Below, piece by piece: positions 1 to 6,891 of a stretch of DNA of 19,980 nt; position 1 is the first letter of the stretch; every line of letters begins with the position of its first letter. The notes beneath the pieces are model-generated. The model was not told the origin of the DNA. It was given only the letters and a program-made list of their open reading frames with translations, and made no database searches. Origin of the DNA: JACPLA01 sp035291905 (GTDB lineage: Bacteria > Bacteroidota > Ignavibacteria > UBA10030); assembly GCA_035291905.1 (NCBI GenBank), contig DATDRF010000010.1:1-19980 (forward strand). The letters run 5' to 3'. The translations under genes were made by a program, and so were the position numbers.

Positions 1-119
1 GGGAGATAACGATAGACCTCCTCGGCCGTGAGGGGATGACGAAAAATATCGAAATAGAGGATGGTCCGTAGGATATCCTCCTGGAATCTCGTGAACTTTT
101 CTGACGTGGAAGCGGTCAT
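1..119 (-). CDS. 5'-partial CDS, unknown protein with winged-helix-like N-terminus
   Basis: The reverse strand is open from an ATG at 119-117 to the window edge, giving 39 codons without a stop. The peptide contains ILRTILYFDIFRHPLTAEEV followed by YRYL. This 'YFDIF..PLT.EE' pattern resembles the helical start of proteins that often carry a nucleotidyltransferase-like domain further on; I recall this from family resemblance and cannot test it here. No Shine-Dalgarno sequence precedes the ATG. A candidate sigma-70 promoter lies 35-63 bases upstream on the same strand (154-182). The gene is divergent from the PASTA operon. The start is a best guess and function is not assigned. Confidence 0.55.
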   Translation of the reverse strand, partial: MTASTSEKFTRFQEDILRTILYFDIFRHPLTAEEVYRYL

Positions 120-153
120 CGTTGGGCGCGGCGTAGAGAAGTAGCTGCCGATC

Positions 154-182
154 AGAATAAGAAAGAATTAAGTCCGTCGCAA
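154..182 (-). promoter_or_regulatory. Candidate sigma-70 promoter for the leftward partial gene
   Basis: On the reverse strand TTGCGA (182-177), a 17-base spacer and TATTCT (159-154) form a plausible -35/-10 pair. The predicted transcript start near 147 leaves about 28 bases of leader before the ATG at 119. This is pattern matching only. Confidence 0.35.
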
Positions 183-202
183 TGTCGTGATCGAATCGAA
201 CC

Positions 203-231
203 TTGTAAGTCAAACGACATTTGTATATATT
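203..231 (+). promoter_or_regulatory. Candidate promoter for the PASTA-rpe-nagA operon
   Basis: TTGTAA (203-208), a 17-base spacer and TATATT (226-231) form a sigma-70-like pair. The expected transcript start, about 7 bases past the -10 element, falls on or next to the ATG at 238. The mRNA could therefore be leaderless, which agrees with the absence of a Shine-Dalgarno sequence there. If this promoter is real, it rules out the longer reading from GTG 187. Confidence 0.4.
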
Positions 232-237
232 TTCAAC

Positions 238-1002
238 ATGAAGAGCTTCCGCGACGTTCTTCCCGCCCTGAAGTCTTTCGCAATCCTTTGCGGCGTCTTG
301 CTGGTTTTGTTCTTCATTGTCGATGATATCGTGATGCCACGGTATGTCCAACAAGGGGAAACGACAAAGGTTCCCAGTGTCGTGGGGATGAATGTCGAGG
401 TCGCACTGCAGATGCTGGAGGAAGCGGGGCTCGAAGGAAAGCAGGCGGAAATCCGAGCGGACAAAACAGTTCCGGAGGGAGCGGTTGCAGCCCAAATTCC
501 CGCGGCCGGGTCTGAAGTCAAATTCGGACGGGGCGTGTACCTCACCGTCAGCGGGGGAGAGACGCTCACCGCGGTTCCGGGACTCAGGGGAAAATCCGTG
601 CGCGATGCGGCTTTGACGCTCGAGCGATTCAATCTCAAATTGGGGGATGTTACCTACCAGGTTTCCACTTCCTTTCCGGAAAACACCGTCATCGATCAGG
701 CGATACCGCCGGGAACGAATGTCCGTTCCGGCTCCCCCATCTCCGTTGTTGCCAGCCAGGGACCCAGTGCAGACCGTATCCCTGTCCCCAACCTGGTCCG
801 CAAGCCTCTGGCCGAAGCGGAACGAATTCTTATCCAGGCGGGGCTGAAGCCGGGGAACATCACATTCCAGGTCAACAACAACCTGCTCCCGAATACGATT
901 ATCGACCAATACCCGCGGCCGGGAGGATTTGCAGCCGCAGGACAGGGGATAGACCTCTTCGTTTCACAGAGAGCAGATCAGAAAACGAACCTTGAAAACT
1001 GA
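238..1002 (+). CDS. Membrane-anchored protein with three PASTA domains
   Basis: This 254-residue protein has a short N-terminus, one hydrophobic segment (about residues 10-29) and three consecutive PASTA domains (about 40-107, 109-176 and 180-245). Each domain has the usual 'VP.l.G...eA...L...gL' opening and a 'v..Q.P..G..v..G..v.l.vs' ending. PASTA domains bind muropeptides or peptidoglycan and usually hang from Ser/Thr kinases or penicillin-binding proteins. Here there is no kinase or transpeptidase domain, so the product looks like a standalone cell-wall sensor or scaffold in the periplasm. The ATG at 238 was preferred over the GTG at 187 because the transmembrane segment then sits at the normal distance and a promoter overlaps 203-231. 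The rpe start follows the stop by 13 bases, implying co-transcription. The domain call is firm; the biological role is open. Confidence 0.88.
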   Translation: MKSFRDVLPALKSFAILCGVLLVLFFIVDDIVMPRYVQQGETTKVPSVVGMNVEVALQMLEEAGLEGKQAEIRADKTVPEGAVAAQIPAAGSEVKFGRGVYLTVSGGETLTAVPGLRGKSVRDAALTLERFNLKLGDVTYQVSTSFPENTVIDQAIPPGTNVRSGSPISVVASQGPSADRIPVPNLVRKPLAEAERILIQAGLKPGNITFQVNNNLLPNTIIDQYPRPGGFAAAGQGIDLFVSQRADQKTNLEN

Positions 1003-1015
1003 TGACACTTCCGAA

Positions 1016-1678
1016 ATGAATGCGGTAATCATCGCCCCGTCTATCCTCGCCTCAGATTTTTCCCGCCTCCATGAACAGATCAACCTTGTGACCGAAGCCG
1101 GCGCAGACTGGCTTCATCTTGACATCATGGATGGCCACTTTGTCCCGAATATCAGTTTTGGTCCGCCCGTCGTCGCGTCCGTCAGAAAGAGAACGTCGCT
1201 TCTCCTCGATACGCACTTGATGATCGAGAATCCTGATCGGTACATCAAAGCGTTCAAAGAAGCCGGCGCCGACCTCATAACAGTCCACCAGGAGACCTGC
1301 CCTGACCTTCAGGGAACCATCGACCGCATTCACGATCTTGGAGCAAAGGCCGGAGTCGCCATCAATCCTGCCACCCCGACTGAGGTTTTGCGCGGTATCG
1401 TCAAAGCCGTCGATCTTATCCTGATCATGTCTGTCAACCCCGGTTTTGGGGGTCAAGAATACATGGAAGGGACGGGGGAAAAACTGCGTCAGACGAGTGC
1501 CATGATCCGCGAATCGGGAAGATCCATCCACCTTGAGGTCGACGGCGGTATCGATCCGAAGACTGCGCCGGACGCAGTGAAATCGGGAGCAACCGTACTC
1601 GTGGCGGGCACATCGGTATTTCGGGCGCCTGACATCAGGGAAGCAATCCGTTTATTGCGTAATTCAGGAAAGAACTGA
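1016..1678 (+). CDS. rpe: Ribulose-phosphate 3-epimerase
   Basis: This enzyme interconverts D-ribulose 5-phosphate and D-xylulose 5-phosphate in the pentose phosphate pathway, in the cytoplasm. The 220-residue product has the family length and all signature blocks: IAPSILASDF at the N-terminus, LHLDIMDGHFVPN (metal ligands His34 and Asp36), DTHLMI (His67), MSVNPGFGGQ (phosphate loop, about 139-147), LEVDGGID (Asp176) and VAGTSVF near the C-terminus. It is a TIM barrel. The ATG at 1016 gives the usual N-terminus; an upstream TTG at 992 would overlap the preceding gene and adds nothing conserved. It lies 13 bases after the PASTA gene and 7 bases before nagA, so all three are probably one operon. 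Confidence 0.96.
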   Translation: MNAVIIAPSILASDFSRLHEQINLVTEAGADWLHLDIMDGHFVPNISFGPPVVASVRKRTSLLLDTHLMIENPDRYIKAFKEAGADLITVHQETCPDLQGTIDRIHDLGAKAGVAINPATPTEVLRGIVKAVDLILIMSVNPGFGGQEYMEGTGEKLRQTSAMIRESGRSIHLEVDGGIDPKTAPDAVKSGATVLVAGTSVFRAPDIREAIRLLRNSGKN

Positions 1679-1685
1679 CATCATC

Positions 1686-2867
1686 GTGAAATCCAATTCT
1701 TTTGTCATTACGAACGTCGATATCATCACCCCGTTTCGAGTCATAGAAAAGGGAGCGCTGCTGATCCAGGGTAAGCGAATCGCCGCGGTGGGGCCGGTTG
1801 GGGAGGTAGAGATTGCGTCGGGCGTGAAGGTGTTTGATTTTGAGGGAATGATGTTGACCCCGGGGTTTATTGACGTGTTGGTCCACGGCGGAGGAGGACA
1901 CGGATTTGCCGACGTAGGACGAGAAGCAACCGAAAACATCTCTTCCTTTTACTTCAAACACGGCACCACCGGAATGCTGGCAGCGCTCTACAGCAAACCG
2001 GAAGAGGAGATGATTGATGACATCACTCGAATTGTCAATTTCATTACAGGGTCGCAGAGATCGAACGTCTGGGGGATCCACCTCGAAGGTCCATTTATCA
2101 ATCGTGAGCTTCACGGCGCTATGAAGGTTGATGCGCTCTGGGACGCAAATATCGAGGGGTGGAAGCGGCTCTTCGAGGCAAGCCAGGGCTTTGTGCGCCT
2201 CATGACCATCGCGCCCGAACTGCCGGGTGTGGACGAAATCATGAGGATCGCCGCTTCAAAGGATGTCGTTCTCTCCATTGGGCATTCTGCGGCGACGTAT
2301 CAGGAGGTTCTTAACGCCATCGACAACGGGGCCGCTCATGTGACCCATATGTTCAATGCCATGAAGCCGTTTCACCACAGAGAGCCTGGGGTGGCATTAG
2401 CCGCTCTTCTTCAGAACGAGCTCAAGATCGAGCTCATTGCGGACGGGATTCACGTCCACCCGGCTGTCATGAAGCTGCTGTTCAAGATCAAAGGGGAAGG
2501 CGGCATCCTCCTGATTACCGATGCTATTCGCGCCTCCGGAATGCCCGACGGGGACTACACGTTCATGGATCAGACGATCCGGGTGCACCAAAACAAGGCC
2601 TACCTTGCCGATGGGACCCTTGCGGGCAGCACGTTGACGATGGAAAAGGCCGTAAAGAACATGGTGCAGCTCGTGGAAGTCCCGATTACCAAGGCAGTTC
2701 GGATGGCTTCCCTGAATGGAGCCAAGGTTCTCGGCCTTGAACACCATAAGGGGATCCTGGCGGTTGGCAAGGATGCCGATCTCGTCGTTCTTGACCGTGA
2801 CTTCAACGTCCAAATGACAGTGTTCGAAGGTGTGATTCGTTATCAAAGAGGAGAGGGAGACGACTAG
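1686..2867 (+). CDS. nagA: N-acetylglucosamine-6-phosphate deacetylase
   Basis: NagA removes acetate from GlcNAc-6-phosphate to give glucosamine-6-phosphate, a step in amino-sugar and cell-wall recycling. The 393-residue amidohydrolase has the expected blocks: TPGFIDVLVHGGGG (58-71), IHLEGPFIN (Glu134 metal ligand), SIGHSAATYQE (His200), THMFNAMKPFHHREPG (His221), ADGIHVHP and LITDAIRASG (catalytic Asp279), then a C-terminal GKDADLVVLD strand. In the first HxH motif the first His is replaced by Leu65, with His67 kept. Known enzymes vary here: Bacillus has HIH and E. coli has QLN. Translation probably starts at GTG 1686, only 7 bases after the rpe stop. With the PASTA protein upstream, the operon leans towards envelope or amino-sugar metabolism. 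No nagB is in view. Confidence 0.93.
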   Translation: MKSNSFVITNVDIITPFRVIEKGALLIQGKRIAAVGPVGEVEIASGVKVFDFEGMMLTPGFIDVLVHGGGGHGFADVGREATENISSFYFKHGTTGMLAALYSKPEEEMIDDITRIVNFITGSQRSNVWGIHLEGPFINRELHGAMKVDALWDANIEGWKRLFEASQGFVRLMTIAPELPGVDEIMRIAASKDVVLSIGHSAATYQEVLNAIDNGAAHVTHMFNAMKPFHHREPGVALAALLQNELKIELIADGIHVHPAVMKLLFKIKGEGGILLITDAIRASGMPDGDYTFMDQTIRVHQNKAYLADGTLAGSTLTMEKAVKNMVQLVEVPITKAVRMASLNGAKVLGLEHHKGILAVGKDADLVVLDRDFNVQMTVFEGVIRYQRGEGDD

Positions 2868-2889
2868 CGGCGCAAGATCCGTTTCGTCT

Positions 2890-2925
2890 GAACGCATTCC
2901 GGCAACAGGATGCGGTCTTTTTTTT
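2890..2925 (+). terminator. Rho-independent terminator after nagA
   Basis: The arms at 2890-2900 and 2908-2917 pair as GA.CGCATtCC with GGATGCG.TC, with one bulge and one mismatch. They enclose a 7-base loop and are followed by eight T (2918-2925). It ends the PASTA-rpe-nagA operon 23 bases after the nagA stop. Confidence 0.7.
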
Positions 2926-2939
2926 GTACGAGAATACTC

Positions 2940-2970
2940 TTGACATCTTCTTGGCGGTACCTTATATTTG
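2940..2970 (+). promoter_or_regulatory. Strong promoter for the lrp-glnA operon
   Basis: Perfect TTGACA (2940-2945), a 17-base spacer and TATATT (2963-2968) form a near-consensus sigma-70 promoter. The -10 region extended by two bases reads TATATTTG (2963-2970), which also fits the Bacteroidota element TAnnTTTG. The predicted start near 2975 leaves about 70 bases of leader before the ATG at 3046. Confidence 0.7.
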
Positions 2971-3045
2971 TAAATCAGAAGTAGCAATTTCCTTACTTTA
3001 TTCGTCCCCGGGACCGCATTTCCTTAGTATATTAACTCTCTCCTA

Positions 3046-3504
3046 ATGCTTGACGAAATTGACACAAAAATCCTGGAAATCCTCCAGAAAGAGGGTCGGA
3101 CACGAAGGAACGACCTTGCCGAACGTGTCGGGCTTTCCCTTCCGGCCGTAAGCGAAAGACTCAGAAAACTCGAAGAGTCCGGCGTCATTGCCGGTTACTT
3201 TGCCAAGCTCGATCACAAGAAACTTGGAAAAGACATTACCGCGTTCATCACTGTCACGGTGGATTCATCAAAGCACTTCAGTCAGTTTGTCGAACATCTG
3301 ACGAACTCCGATGAAATCATGGAGTGCCACGCCGTTACCGGCGAGGGTACACACATGCTGAAGGTGAGGACTGAAAACACCGGGAGCCTGGAAAAACTTC
3401 TTGCGAAAATTCAGTCGTGGCAGGGAGTTGTCAAGACCACAACCAGCGTGGTGCTTTCGACGTCGAAAGAGACATTGAGAATAAGAGTTACCAACCACAA
3501 ATAA
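3046..3504 (+). CDS. Lrp/AsnC-family transcriptional regulator
   Basis: The 152-residue product has the standard two-domain plan. A winged helix-turn-helix comes first (about residues 3-50: IDTKILEIL, then TRRNDLAERVGLSLPAVSER and LRKLEESGVI). A RAM/AsnC ligand-binding domain follows (about 65-140, including ITAFITVTV, ECHAVTGEGTHMLKV and VVKTTTSVVL). Family members bind DNA as dimers or octamers and often sense amino acids. The gene ends 26 bases before glnA and shares its promoter, which suggests it helps control nitrogen assimilation or responds to an amino acid such as glutamine; that link is inferred from position. Specific ligand and targets cannot be read from sequence. No clear Shine-Dalgarno precedes the ATG. 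Confidence 0.92.
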   Translation: MLDEIDTKILEILQKEGRTRRNDLAERVGLSLPAVSERLRKLEESGVIAGYFAKLDHKKLGKDITAFITVTVDSSKHFSQFVEHLTNSDEIMECHAVTGEGTHMLKVRTENTGSLEKLLAKIQSWQGVVKTTTSVVLSTSKETLRIRVTNHK

Positions 3505-3530
3505 CTTCCCATCCTATCACAAGGAGTCCT

Positions 3531-4973
3531 ATGGCAACCGCATCAAAGACAAAGGGGTCCGAGGCCGTTGCGAGTGTCTTCAAGATGATCAAGGACCGCG
3601 ACATCAAGGTCGTCGATCTGAAATTCTGCGACATGCTCGGGCAATGGCAGCATTTCTCCGTCACCACCGGAGAATTCTCGGAAGAAGTGTTCGAAGAAGG
3701 AATCGGATTCGACGGGTCGAGCATCCGGGGATTTCAGAAGATCCATGAGAGCGACATGCTCCTGTTTCCGGATCCGATCTCCGCATTCGCAGATCCTTTT
3801 ACGGCTGTGCCCACGTTGAGCCTGACATGCGACATCGCCGATCCGATCACCCGTGAAAGCTATTCGCGCGATCCGCGCCACGTCGCAAAGAAGGCCGAAA
3901 CCTATCTCGTCTCAACGGGTGTGGCAGACACGGCATACTTTGGACCGGAACCGGAGTTCTTCATTCTCGACAACATTCGCTACGATCAGTCATACAATTA
4001 CGGGTATTATCATATCGACTCGGAAGAGGGATTCTGGAACAGCGGGTCAAACGGCACGCAGAATCTCGGACACAAGCCTCGTTACAAGGAAGGGTATTTC
4101 CCAACTTCTCCGATCGATACTTTGCAGGATCTTCGAACAGCCATGGTCCTCACCCTTCAGGATGTTGGAATAAGAGTCGAAGTACATCATCACGAGGTCG
4201 CTACCGCCGGACAGACTGAAATTGATATGCATCGCGACACGCTGACGAAGATGGCCGATAACTATCTGTTGTACAAATACGTCACGAAAAACGTGGCAAA
4301 AAAGCACGGGAAGACGGTCACCTTTATGCCAAAGCCGATCTTCGGAGACAACGGATCGGGAATGCACGTCCATCAGAGCCTCTGGAAATCAGGCAAACCG
4401 CTGTTCGCAGGCAACGGTTATGCCGGGCTGAGCGAGATGGCGATGTATTACATCGGCGGCCTTCTGAAACATGCACCTGCCCTCTGCGCCCTGACGAACC
4501 CGACGACGAACTCCTATAAGAGGCTCGTTCCCGGCTACGAAGCTCCCGTGAACCTGGCTTATTCGCAGCGCAACCGCTCCGCATCCGTCCGCATTCCGAT
4601 GTACTCTTCAAATCCGAAGGCAAAACGGATCGAGTTCCGTTGCCCCGACCCAACGTGCAATCCGTATCTTGGATTCGCAGCGTTGCTTATGGCCGGTCTC
4701 GATGGAGTCATCAACAAGATCGACCCGGGCAAGCCGCTTGACAAGAATATCTACGATATGGATCCCGAGCAGCTGAAGGATGTTCCTTCGACACCCGGTT
4801 CCCTCGAAGATGCATTGCAGGCCCTCGAAAAGGATCACGACTTCCTGCTTCGCGGCGATGTGTTCACCAAAGACCTGATCGAAACATGGATCGAGTACAA
4901 ACGTGATAAGGAAGTAAAACCGATGGCCCTGAGACCGCATCCGTACGAGTTCATGCTCTACTACGACGCGTAA
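3531..4973 (+). CDS. glnA: Glutamine synthetase, type I
   Basis: GlnA condenses glutamate and ammonia with ATP to make glutamine, the main entry of ammonium into metabolism; family members are dodecamers. The 480-residue product shows the GSI blocks in order: GFDGSSIRGF (58-68), GPEPEFFI (metal ligands Glu140 and Glu142), HHHEVATAGQTEID (219-232), the ATP region KPIFGDNGSGMHVHQS (268-283), NPTTNSYKRLVPGYEAP (323-339) and NRSASVRIP. Tyr408 lies in NIYDMDPEQ, matching the adenylylation site of E. coli GlnA (Tyr397), so GlnE-type control is possible, though no glnE is in the window. The ATG at 3531 is set by AAGGAG at 3521-3526. A longer in-frame reading from 3417 would run through the lrp gene and is rejected. 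Confidence 0.97.
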   Translation: MATASKTKGSEAVASVFKMIKDRDIKVVDLKFCDMLGQWQHFSVTTGEFSEEVFEEGIGFDGSSIRGFQKIHESDMLLFPDPISAFADPFTAVPTLSLTCDIADPITRESYSRDPRHVAKKAETYLVSTGVADTAYFGPEPEFFILDNIRYDQSYNYGYYHIDSEEGFWNSGSNGTQNLGHKPRYKEGYFPTSPIDTLQDLRTAMVLTLQDVGIRVEVHHHEVATAGQTEIDMHRDTLTKMADNYLLYKYVTKNVAKKHGKTVTFMPKPIFGDNGSGMHVHQSLWKSGKPLFAGNGYAGLSEMAMYYIGGLLKHAPALCALTNPTTNSYKRLVPGYEAPVNLAYSQRNRSASVRIPMYSSNPKAKRIEFRCPDPTCNPYLGFAALLMAGLDGVINKIDPGKPLDKNIYDMDPEQLKDVPSTPGSLEDALQALEKDHDFLLRGDVFTKDLIETWIEYKRDKEVKPMALRPHPYEFMLYYDA

Positions 4974-4998
4974 TCGTGCTGATCGTTTCTGCGGAACG

Positions 4999-5026
4999 AA
5001 TCCCGGTCACCGACCGGGATTTTTTT
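4999..5026 (+). terminator. Rho-independent terminator after glnA
   Basis: A perfect 10-base stem AATCCCGGTC (4999-5008) / GACCGGGATT (5012-5021) with a 3-base loop runs into a T tract ending at 5026. It lies 25 bases after the glnA stop. Confidence 0.92.
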
Positions 5027-5043
5027 GTTGCACCGGCTTCACC

Positions 5044-5072
5044 TTGCTTTTCGGATCGCTTCTTGCTACTTT
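5044..5072 (+). promoter_or_regulatory. Candidate promoter for the enoyl-CoA hydratase-apt-bcp-tnaA genes
   Basis: TTGCTT (5044-5049), a 17-base spacer and TACTTT (5067-5072) lie directly behind the glnA terminator. The expected transcript start is about 3 bases before the ATG at 5082, and no Shine-Dalgarno is present, so a leaderless mRNA is possible. The -10 match is only fair. Confidence 0.3.
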
Positions 5073-5081
5073 CATCACGTC

Positions 5082-5873
5082 ATGGCACCGGCCGACTTCA
5101 CCCGCATCAAATATCAGGTCGATCAGCGCGTTTGCAGCATCACGCTGAGCCGTCCGGAGAAGCATAATGCGCTTGACGATGCAATGGTCTCCGAGCTCTC
5201 TTCCGCTTTTCTCAGTGCCCAAAAAGACTCTTCTGTGAAGGTGATTCTCCTCAAAGGTGAAGGGGAGTCCTTCTGTTCCGGGGCCGATCTGGCCTACCTG
5301 CAGCGCATCTCCCAATACGATTTTCACCAGAATCAGGAAGACTCCATGAACCTTATGAAGCTCTTCCTGCAGATTTCCATGCATCGGAAGCCGGTGATTG
5401 CGCTTGTTCACGGGAACGCACTGGCAGGAGGATGCGGCCTGGCGACCGTCTGCGACCTTGTCGTTGCTTCCAAAGAGACTGCTCGGTTCGGGTACACGGA
5501 GGTCCGCATCGGCTTCATTCCGGCCCTTGTCATGATCTTTCTGGTCAGGCGCGTCGGTGAAGCCCGCGCAAGAGAACTGACTCTCCGCGGAAACATCCTT
5601 TCAGCCGAAGAGGCCCAACGAATCGGCTTGGTGAATCAGGTAGTCCCCGAGACTGATCTTGAACAGGCGGGTATGACGCTTGCACAGGACCTCGTGAAAC
5701 AATGCAGCTCGTCTTCCATGGGTCTCATCAAGGAACTCCTTGCCAGGATACATGGCATGTCAACGAACGACGCCCTCGACTATGCGGCAAATCTCAATGC
5801 CCTCACGCGAATGACCGATGACTGCAAGAAGGGGATCGAGGCTTTTCTCAGGAAAGAACCTGTCCGGTGGTGA
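5082..5873 (+). CDS. Enoyl-CoA hydratase/isomerase family protein
   Basis: This 263-residue crotonase-fold protein would act on an enoyl-CoA thioester in fatty-acid or branched-chain amino-acid breakdown. The CoA/oxyanion-hole motif GESFCSGADL (61-70) and the block GNALAGGCGLATVCDLVV (111-128) are clear. In classical enoyl-CoA hydratase two glutamates act on water. The second is present (Glu140 in FGYTEVRIGFIPA), but the first is Gly119 (GGCGLA instead of GGCELA). A Gly there, with 'TEVRIGFIPA', resembles the methylglutaconyl-CoA hydratase-like (LiuC) branch, so leucine catabolism is a reasonable guess but unproven. The ATG at 5082 is chosen because an upstream in-frame start at 5025 lies inside the glnA terminator. 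The stop overlaps the start of apt, indicating translational coupling. Confidence 0.85.
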   Translation: MAPADFTRIKYQVDQRVCSITLSRPEKHNALDDAMVSELSSAFLSAQKDSSVKVILLKGEGESFCSGADLAYLQRISQYDFHQNQEDSMNLMKLFLQISMHRKPVIALVHGNALAGGCGLATVCDLVVASKETARFGYTEVRIGFIPALVMIFLVRRVGEARARELTLRGNILSAEEAQRIGLVNQVVPETDLEQAGMTLAQDLVKQCSSSSMGLIKELLARIHGMSTNDALDYAANLNALTRMTDDCKKGIEAFLRKEPVRW

Positions 5874-6400
5874 AACCCAAAGACCTCGCTTCGTCGATCC
5901 GTTCGGTTCCCGATTTTCCGAAAAAGGGGATCGTCTTCCGCGACATAACGACTCTTCTCAAAGATCCCGCCTCATTCAAAGGAGCTCTTGATACGCTTGC
6001 CGACCGCTATGAGGCTGTCCACATCGACAAAATTGTAGGGATTGAATCGCGAGGATTCATTTTCGGTGCGGCCCTCTCGGACAGGCTGAACGTCGGTTTC
6101 ATTCCCGCGCGGAAACCGGGAAAACTCCCGGCACAAACGCTGAAAGAAGAATACGAACTGGAATACGGACGTGATAGCATCGAGATCCATGCCGACGCGA
6201 TTAAACCGGGAGAGCATATCCTCATCCACGATGATCTCCTTGCCACCGGAGGAACCGCAGCGGCAACATGCCGCCTTGTCGAGAGAATGAGCGGTATTAT
6301 CGTCGGCTGCAGTTTTCTCATCGAACTCGCATTCCTCAACGGAAGAGAGCGCCTGAAGGGGTATGACCTCTTCTCCATCATTCAGTACCATTCCGAGTAG
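5867..6400 (+). CDS. apt: Adenine phosphoribosyltransferase
   Basis: Apt makes AMP from adenine and PRPP, salvaging purines in the cytoplasm. The 177-residue protein has family length and blocks: IRSVPDFPKKGIVFRDITTL at the N-terminus, GIESRGFIFGAALS (58-71), the flexible-loop region KPGKLPAQT (83-91) and the PRPP-binding motif HILIHDDLLATGGT (117-130). The usual V/A before DDLLATGGT is His121, a minor change. Two adjacent GTG codons (5867 and 5870) could start it; both overlap the upstream TGA at 5871-5873, and the second gives the classic GTGA junction. Confidence 0.95.
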   Translation: MVKPKDLASSIRSVPDFPKKGIVFRDITTLLKDPASFKGALDTLADRYEAVHIDKIVGIESRGFIFGAALSDRLNVGFIPARKPGKLPAQTLKEEYELEYGRDSIEIHADAIKPGEHILIHDDLLATGGTAAATCRLVERMSGIIVGCSFLIELAFLNGRERLKGYDLFSIIQYHSE

Positions 6401-6435
6401 GCCTTTCGTCTTCTTTCCGAAGCCCTCGACCGACA

Positions 6436-6891
6436 ATGCTTAAGGTAGGCTCCGAGGCGCCGGATTTTTCGGTCCCTCTACATACCGGACAAATGTTCCG
6501 TCTCTCGGAGTACAGGGGAAGAAACAACGTCGTTCTCTTTTTCTATCCGAAAGACTTCACGACCGGTTGCACAGCGGAGGCGTGCGCGTTCTCAGACCAT
6601 TTGGATGAAATGAGCGGTCAGAGCGCTGTTGTGATAGGCATAAGTGCTGATTCAACGCAGAGGCATCTTGAATTCGCGAAAGAAAAGAATCTTCGTTTCC
6701 CTCTCGGCTCCGATGAGAACCGTTCAATCATGAAACTGTACGGAGCAGTTCGATTCGGCATGCCGCTGAGAGTCACCTACGTCATCGACAAGTCGGGACT
6801 GATACGGGGAGCCGCACACCACGAAATACTGATCAGCAACCACCTGCAATCCGCAATAAGCGTTTTGCGCGACATTGAGGCAAAGAAATGA
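6436..6891 (+). CDS. bcp: Bcp/PrxQ-type thiol peroxidase
   Basis: This 151-residue AhpC/TSA-family peroxiredoxin reduces hydroperoxides with thioredoxin-type electron donors in the cytoplasm. It carries the Bcp pattern: an APDF opening (8-11), VVLFFYPKDFTTGCTAEAC with the peroxidatic Cys45, and a second Cys50 five residues on that can act as the resolving cysteine, as in Bcp/PrxQ proteins. Later blocks include VVIGISADS and FPLGSDENRSIMKLYGA. The TYVIDKSGLIRG strand closes the thioredoxin fold. The gene starts 35 bases after apt without an obvious ribosome-binding site, and its TGA overlaps the tryptophanase ATG (ATGA at 6888-6891). Length and motif order are normal. Confidence 0.93.
   Translation: MLKVGSEAPDFSVPLHTGQMFRLSEYRGRNNVVLFFYPKDFTTGCTAEACAFSDHLDEMSGQSAVVIGISADSTQRHLEFAKEKNLRFPLGSDENRSIMKLYGAVRFGMPLRVTYVIDKSGLIRGAAHHEILISNHLQSAISVLRDIEAKK

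Noticed and set aside
3417..3530. In-frame upstream extension of glnA
   Set aside because: It would overlap lrp and adds non-conserved residues; AAGGAG at 3521-3526 sets the start at 3531.
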